A model generated the notes under the pieces. It had not been told where the DNA came from. It saw only the letters and a list, made by a program, of their open reading frames with translations, and did no database searches. Position numbers and translations under genes: made by a program. From positions 1 to 16,656 of the forward strand of contig JAQUMZ010000015.1 of NCBI GenBank assembly GCA_028717865.1: DNA of 16,656 nt, in the 5' to 3' direction. This document shows positions 13,427-16,656 of this stretch, piece by piece. Each line of letters begins with the position of its first letter. The stretch's first letter is position 1. Source of the stretch: Elusimicrobiota bacterium. Lineage in GTDB: Bacteria; Elusimicrobiota; Elusimicrobia; UBA1565; UBA9628.

Positions 13427-16144
13427 TCAGAAGAGATTTCCCAGCCCAAAGTTGATCTGATACAGCCTTTCTCCCGGACGATGATTGAAGCCGTAGCCCC
13501 AATCCAGGCGGATGGGAAAGGCCGGCGTCGTGAACCGGATTCCGATTCCCGCGTCGCACTTGAGGTCCTGGATGCCGGGTCCGACGTGCGCGCGGACGTC
13601 CCGGAGCCGATCCCAGGCCGAGCCGATGTCGAAGAACCCCACCAGCTTGACGATGGTGCGCTTGCGCTCGCGGGCCAGGGGAAAACCCAGCTCGACGTTG
13701 GCCACGTCGTAGACCTTGCCTCCCGTGGGGAAGCCCACCTCGCCCGCGGCCGCGTAGCCGCGCAGGCTGTCCTGGCCGCCCACGAAGAAGCGTTCGAAGA
13801 CCGGGACTTCCTTGGTCTCGTTGAATTGCGTGACATAGGAGGCGCGGTTGTTGAAGCTGAGCACCAGGGGGTAATCCTCGACGCGCAGGAGGGTGAAATG
13901 GATGGCGTTGGACAGCCAGGGCTTGAACAGATGGACGTCTCCCCGCAGCGGGCCTCCGGTCAGCGCGATGCCCACGGAATTGCGGCTGCCGCGCGCCGGA
14001 TCCCAGATGTTGTCGCGGGTGTCCCGGGCGAACTCGGCGCTCAGCGACGAGTAGATGCTGGTTCCGGGCGTCAGGGTCCCGAGGAATTCCTGGTCGATGT
14101 TTTCCACCGAGACCCGGGAGAGCGTGTAGGTGAGGTTGAGGTGGTACTTGTCCTCCTCGAAGCGGGGGCCCAGCCGGATCGTGCCCCCGGTGCGGCGGTC
14201 CACGTAGCCGCTGAGGTTGCTCCCGAACGGGCTGACCCGGCGGGTGTTGAAGAGGTCGAGGCCCAGGCTCATGGGTTTGTTCTTGACCCAGGGCGTCGTC
14301 CAGCTGGCGGAATAATCCTGCACGCGTTTTCCGAACGACCACTGCAGGGAGGCGCGTTGGGCCCGGCCGAACAGGTTCATATGCTGCAGGGAAAGGGTCC
14401 CGATGAGGCCGTCCACGGACGAGTAAGCGGCGCCGGCGGTAAGCATTCCGGGCTTGCCTTCCGTCACGTCGAAAATCACGTCGACCCGGTCGGGATCCTG
14501 GGTGGGCTGGATGTCTATTTCGACGTCGTCCATGAAGCCCAGGTTCATGATGCGTTCGCGGCTCTTCCGGATGCGCGAAAGGGAGAATATTTGGGCGGGT
14601 TTGACCGTCACCTCCCGCTTCAGCACGTAGGTCTTGGTCGCCTTGTTGCCCTCGACGTCCACGTGGTCGATGTAAACGATGGGCCCCTCGACGATGTCGA
14701 GACGCACGTCCATGAGGTTCGTGGCGGCGTTGAAGGTCTTGACGGGAGTGACGTGCGCGCGCAGGCGCCCCTTGTCCGCGTAGAGCTCCTGGATGGCGCG
14801 GATGGAGTCGTCGAACTTCTGCTGGTTGAAAATGCGTCCGCGGCGGTACTCCAAGGCCTTGACCAGCTCCGTGCAGGCGATGACCGCGTTGCCGTCGAAA
14901 GAGGTGTCTCCGTGGCGGTAGGGCCGGCCCTCCTCCACGGCAAGGGCGATGTCGATCTTGGTCTTGTCCGAGCTGATCGCCACGGCCGGAGTGCTCACGG
15001 ACACGTCGAGATAGCCGCGGTTGAGATAGTAGGTCTGGATCTTCTTGACGTCCTCGGGCAGGTCTTTCTCGGAAAACACGCCGGAGCGAAACCAGCCCTT
15101 GGGACGGTTCTTCATCTGTTTGACCAGGACCTTGGGCTTGAAGGCCTTGGCGCCGGCCACGGTCACCCGCTCTATGTGGGAGCGGGGGCCCTCGGAGACG
15201 GTCCAAGTCACGGTGGCTTGCTGGGCGGCGGTGTCCCGCGCGACGGCGAAGCTGGCCGAGGCGTCCAAGTAGCCTTTTTCCTGGTACTTCGAGAGGATTT
15301 TATCCTGGTCCTCCCGCAGTTTCAGTTCGTCAAGCGGATCCTTGGCCTTCTGGGACGTGGCATCCTCCAGCGCGCCCCGGGAGAGCTTCTTGTTCCCCGC
15401 GAACTTGACTTTCTTGATGACCGGCTTTTCCTTGAGCAGGAAGGTCAGCCGGACCATCCGTCCGGACCCGGCCACCTTGCGAAATTGCTCCGGGACGGGC
15501 TTGTCTAGGGGCGCGACGTCGGCGGCGACCCGTTCGAAGCTGCCCAGGCCCAGGAGGGATTGCACGTCCCGATCCAGGTCGGGGCGGTCGTAGAGATCGC
15601 CCTTGCGGGCCTTGATCTGCCGGCGCACGACGCCGGCCTTGACGTTCTTGTTGCCCTCCACCGCGATGTCGCCCAGGACCCAGGGCGGGGCGACGGCGGC
15701 GGAGGCCGGGGCGGTGGATATGACGGGTGCGGAGGCCGCCGCGGTGGACACTATGGGCGCGGGAGCCGCCGCGGTGGATACCGCCGGGGTCGAGACCGTG
15801 GGGCTGGATACTGCCGGCGCGACGGCAGCCGGGGCGGTGGATACGGTGGGCGCGGGAGCCGGCGCGTCCGATATGACGGGCGCGGACGCCGCGGGGCTGG
15901 CTGTGGGAGACGCGGCGGACACCGCGGGCGCTTGGGAAGCTGGAGGGGCGGGCTGGGGTGCTGGGGCCGGCGTCGCCGCGGTGGGCGCCTCGGTTCTGGT
16001 CTGCGCGGCCTCTACGTCGCTGGCGTCGGGGAGCGCTTTTTGGTCAGAAAAAGCCGGAAGCTCGCCGGAGGGCAGATCCAGCGAAGTCGCCGCGGCCGGA
16101 GATAAGGCTGCCGCGGACAGCAAGACTCCCAGGAGGATGCGCAT
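13427..16144 (-). CDS. bamA: outer membrane protein assembly factor BamA with N-terminal Pro-rich linker
   Basis: A 905-residue Omp85 protein; E. coli BamA has about 810. A signal peptide (about 1-19, MRILLGVLLSAAALSPAAA) precedes an acidic stretch and a low-complexity Ala/Pro/Ser/Thr/Val linker (48-153). Five POTRA domains follow, starting near 155, 240, 320, 408 and 488, each with the VxGNK-like beta-strand motif (IAVEGNKNV, VKFAGNKKL, VTVAGAKAF, TSFDGNAVI, VDVEGNKAT). The C-terminal beta barrel spans about 565-905, with DSLRGY in the place of the (V/I)RGF lid motif. It ends in an aromatic-terminated beta signal, NFGLGNLF. ATG 16144 is preferred over TTG 16153, since it starts the signal peptide cleanly. 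No Shine-Dalgarno is visible. It is the first gene of the LPS/OMP operon. Confidence 0.95.
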   Translation of the reverse strand: MRILLGVLLSAAALSPAAATSLDLPSGELPAFSDQKALPDASDVEAAQTRTEAPTAATPAPAPQPAPPASQAPAVSAASPTASPAASAPVISDAPAPAPTVSTAPAAVAPAVSSPTVSTPAVSTAAAPAPIVSTAAASAPVISTAPASAAVAPPWVLGDIAVEGNKNVKAGVVRRQIKARKGDLYDRPDLDRDVQSLLGLGSFERVAADVAPLDKPVPEQFRKVAGSGRMVRLTFLLKEKPVIKKVKFAGNKKLSRGALEDATSQKAKDPLDELKLREDQDKILSKYQEKGYLDASASFAVARDTAAQQATVTWTVSEGPRSHIERVTVAGAKAFKPKVLVKQMKNRPKGWFRSGVFSEKDLPEDVKKIQTYYLNRGYLDVSVSTPAVAISSDKTKIDIALAVEEGRPYRHGDTSFDGNAVIACTELVKALEYRRGRIFNQQKFDDSIRAIQELYADKGRLRAHVTPVKTFNAATNLMDVRLDIVEGPIVYIDHVDVEGNKATKTYVLKREVTVKPAQIFSLSRIRKSRERIMNLGFMDDVEIDIQPTQDPDRVDVIFDVTEGKPGMLTAGAAYSSVDGLIGTLSLQHMNLFGRAQRASLQWSFGKRVQDYSASWTTPWVKNKPMSLGLDLFNTRRVSPFGSNLSGYVDRRTGGTIRLGPRFEEDKYHLNLTYTLSRVSVENIDQEFLGTLTPGTSIYSSLSAEFARDTRDNIWDPARGSRNSVGIALTGGPLRGDVHLFKPWLSNAIHFTLLRVEDYPLVLSFNNRASYVTQFNETKEVPVFERFFVGGQDSLRGYAAAGEVGFPTGGKVYDVANVELGFPLARERKRTIVKLVGFFDIGSAWDRLRDVRAHVGPGIQDLKCDAGIGIRFTTPAFPIRLDWGYGFNHRPGERLYQINFGLGNLF
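15686..16003 (-). repeat. repetitive Pro/Ala/Val/Ser/Thr linker of BamA
   Basis: Encodes BamA residues 48-153. A P-x-[VI]-S-[TSDA] pentapeptide recurs at residues 73, 89, 99, 110, 115, 120, 130 and 140, mostly at spacings of 5 or 10. At the DNA level the copies share gtggata/gtggaca-like units on the plus strand but are diverged, so this is an old imperfect tandem array. Confidence 0.75.
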
Positions 16145-16420
16145 TGGGACCAAGACAGAAAGTATACAAAATCGTGATTTATTAAGAAATTAACTTAATA
16201 TCGAAAGTAATCTTGTAATTGAAATATAGACATTTTTCACAATGACTATCCGCAAACTTGCGGGAACCGTAGCCAGTATGGCCTGAAATAGTCGGCCGCC
16301 GGCAACGGACGAATAAATCCGCCCCCGGCGACGGTTAGTTCGGTGCGGTCGGAGCAGTGCCGCTCATCGCGTGGAGCATGCAACCCGACCGCGGCTGGCC
16401 ACAGCCCGTTCGGTGCGCTG
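16145..16420. other. intergenic region upstream of bamA
   Basis: No gene is supported here. The left 100 bp are AT-rich (bamA promoter). Further right are a 14-bp near-perfect palindrome CCGCAAACTTGCGG (16250-16263), a direct repeat CCGGC[AG]ACGG (16299-16308 and 16325-16334), a direct repeat GTTCGGTGCG (16338-16347 and 16409-16418), and an 8-bp inverted repeat GCGGTCGG/CCGACCGC (16345-16352 and 16385-16392). The last could be part of a terminator for the gene ending at 16421, but it has a 32-nt loop and no T-tract. Confidence 0.5.
16161..16189 (-). promoter_or_regulatory. predicted bamA operon promoter
   Basis: TATACT (16166-16161, five of six matches to TATAAT) ends 16 nt before ATG 16144. 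At 17-bp spacing upstream is TTTCTT (16189-16184), a weak -35. The whole upstream stretch 16155-16250 is strikingly AT-rich in a GC-rich genome, as expected for a promoter with UP-like sequence. The predicted leader would be only about 10 nt with no ribosome site. Confidence 0.5.
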
Positions 16421-16656
16421 CTACGCCGCCGAGACCTTCCGCTTGCCCTCGCGCAGCGGCTTGGCCGCGGGCGCGGGATGGGGCAGGCCTTTCTCCGGAT
16501 CGTAATAATCCAGGCCGGAGTGGTCGAGCACCTCCTCGTCCATCAGCAGGCGCAGGGTGTTCTTGAGCTTGAGGTGCTGGATGAAGATGTCGTGCTCGGG
16601 GCCGAGGTCGGGGCGGCATTGCGGGGACTTGAAATAGAAGGACAGCCATTCCTGTA
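16421..16656 (-). CDS. unrecognised protein, C-terminal 77 residues (5' part off the window)
   Basis: An open frame enters from the right edge on the minus strand (first full codon at 16654) and ends at TAG 16423-16421. It lacks a start codon in the window. The sequence looks like real protein: mixed composition with a helical, aromatic and charged stretch (WLSFYFKSPQC, HDIFIQHLKLKNTLRLLMDEEVLDHSGLDYYDP) and then a Pro/Lys/Arg-rich tail ending KRKVSAA. The other minus frames in this stretch read as Arg/Pro-rich shadows. I do not recognise the family. It lies on the same strand upstream of bamA, but the AT-rich promoter region and 276-bp gap suggest a separate transcript. Confidence 0.6.
   Translation of the reverse strand, partial: QEWLSFYFKSPQCRPDLGPEHDIFIQHLKLKNTLRLLMDEEVLDHSGLDYYDPEKGLPHPAPAAKPLREGKRKVSAA

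Noticed and set aside
15686..16003. CRISPR-like or microsatellite array
   Set aside because: The units are short and diverged, code in frame inside bamA, and have no spacer/repeat alternation; they are a protein repeat.
16144..16153. TTG 16153 as bamA start
   Set aside because: It adds only Met-Val-Pro before a clean signal peptide that starts at ATG 16144, has no ribosome site, and would begin at the predicted transcription start.
16241..16308. possible riboswitch (c-di-GMP or similar) upstream of bamA, suggested by GCAAAC and GCC...GGC pieces
   Set aside because: The diagnostic GGACGCAAAGCC core and tetraloop-receptor parts of the c-di-GMP-I class are missing, and no cobalamin-type core is present. 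It also lies upstream of the predicted promoter.

Overview
This is a GC-rich stretch with ordinary, tightly packed bacterial genes. It encodes a nearly complete set of early lipid A (LPS) enzymes plus the outer-membrane assembly protein BamA and a Skp/OmpH-like chaperone, so the host is a diderm with LPS. The gene order bamA-skp-lpxD-lpxC-fabZ-lpxA-lpxI-(Gfo/Idh)-lpxB, with LpxI instead of LpxH, occurs in several deep-branching diderm lineages. I cannot fix the phylum from sequence alone; an Elusimicrobiota- or Desulfobacterota-like genome is a guess. The first nine bases match the end of an Illumina adapter, which suggests a contig edge from sequencing data.

Layout. Left block (1-2897): the 3' end of a response-regulator gene on +, a carbon-nitrogen hydrolase on -, and a GT-C type membrane glycosyltransferase on +. 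The hydrolase and glycosyltransferase diverge from an 81-bp gap. Next, on -, is a soluble receiver-histidine kinase protein (2854-3978) whose 3' end overlaps the glycosyltransferase by 44 bp tail to tail. From 4345 to 16144 everything is on - and reads (in transcription order) bamA, skp-like, lpxD, lpxC, fabZ, lpxA, lpxI, a Gfo/Idh/MocA oxidoreductase, a 265-bp hairpin-rich spacer, lpxB, and a short RelA/SpoT homologue. An intrinsic terminator follows at 4080-4127. From skp to the oxidoreductase the genes touch or overlap (0-1 nt gaps or 4-nt overlaps), and lpxB and rel overlap by 4 nt, so this is one or two operons. An AT-rich promoter region lies upstream of bamA, and the 3' end of an unrecognised gene sits at the right edge.

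How the genes work together. LpxA, LpxC and LpxD acylate and deacetylate UDP-GlcNAc, LpxI removes UMP to give lipid X, and LpxB condenses lipid X with its UDP precursor into the disaccharide. FabZ supplies the hydroxyacyl-ACP elongation branch that feeds LpxA and LpxD. The oxidoreductase resembles GnnA, which makes the 3-keto sugar for amide-linked (GlcNAc3N) lipid A, but no partner aminotransferase is in the window. Skp and BamA deliver and insert outer-membrane proteins. Rel ties the block to (p)ppGpp signalling.

Most unusual: the Skp-like protein carries about 185 residues of Ala/Pro-rich sequence in the middle of its coiled-coil arm; BamA has a roughly 105-residue Ala/Pro/Ser/Thr/Val linker with a P-x-[VI]-S-T repeat before POTRA1; several promoters place the -10 box so close to the ATG that transcripts would be leaderless; lpxI appears to start at CTG; and two intergenic regions share a 48-49 nt element with conserved ends and a variable middle.
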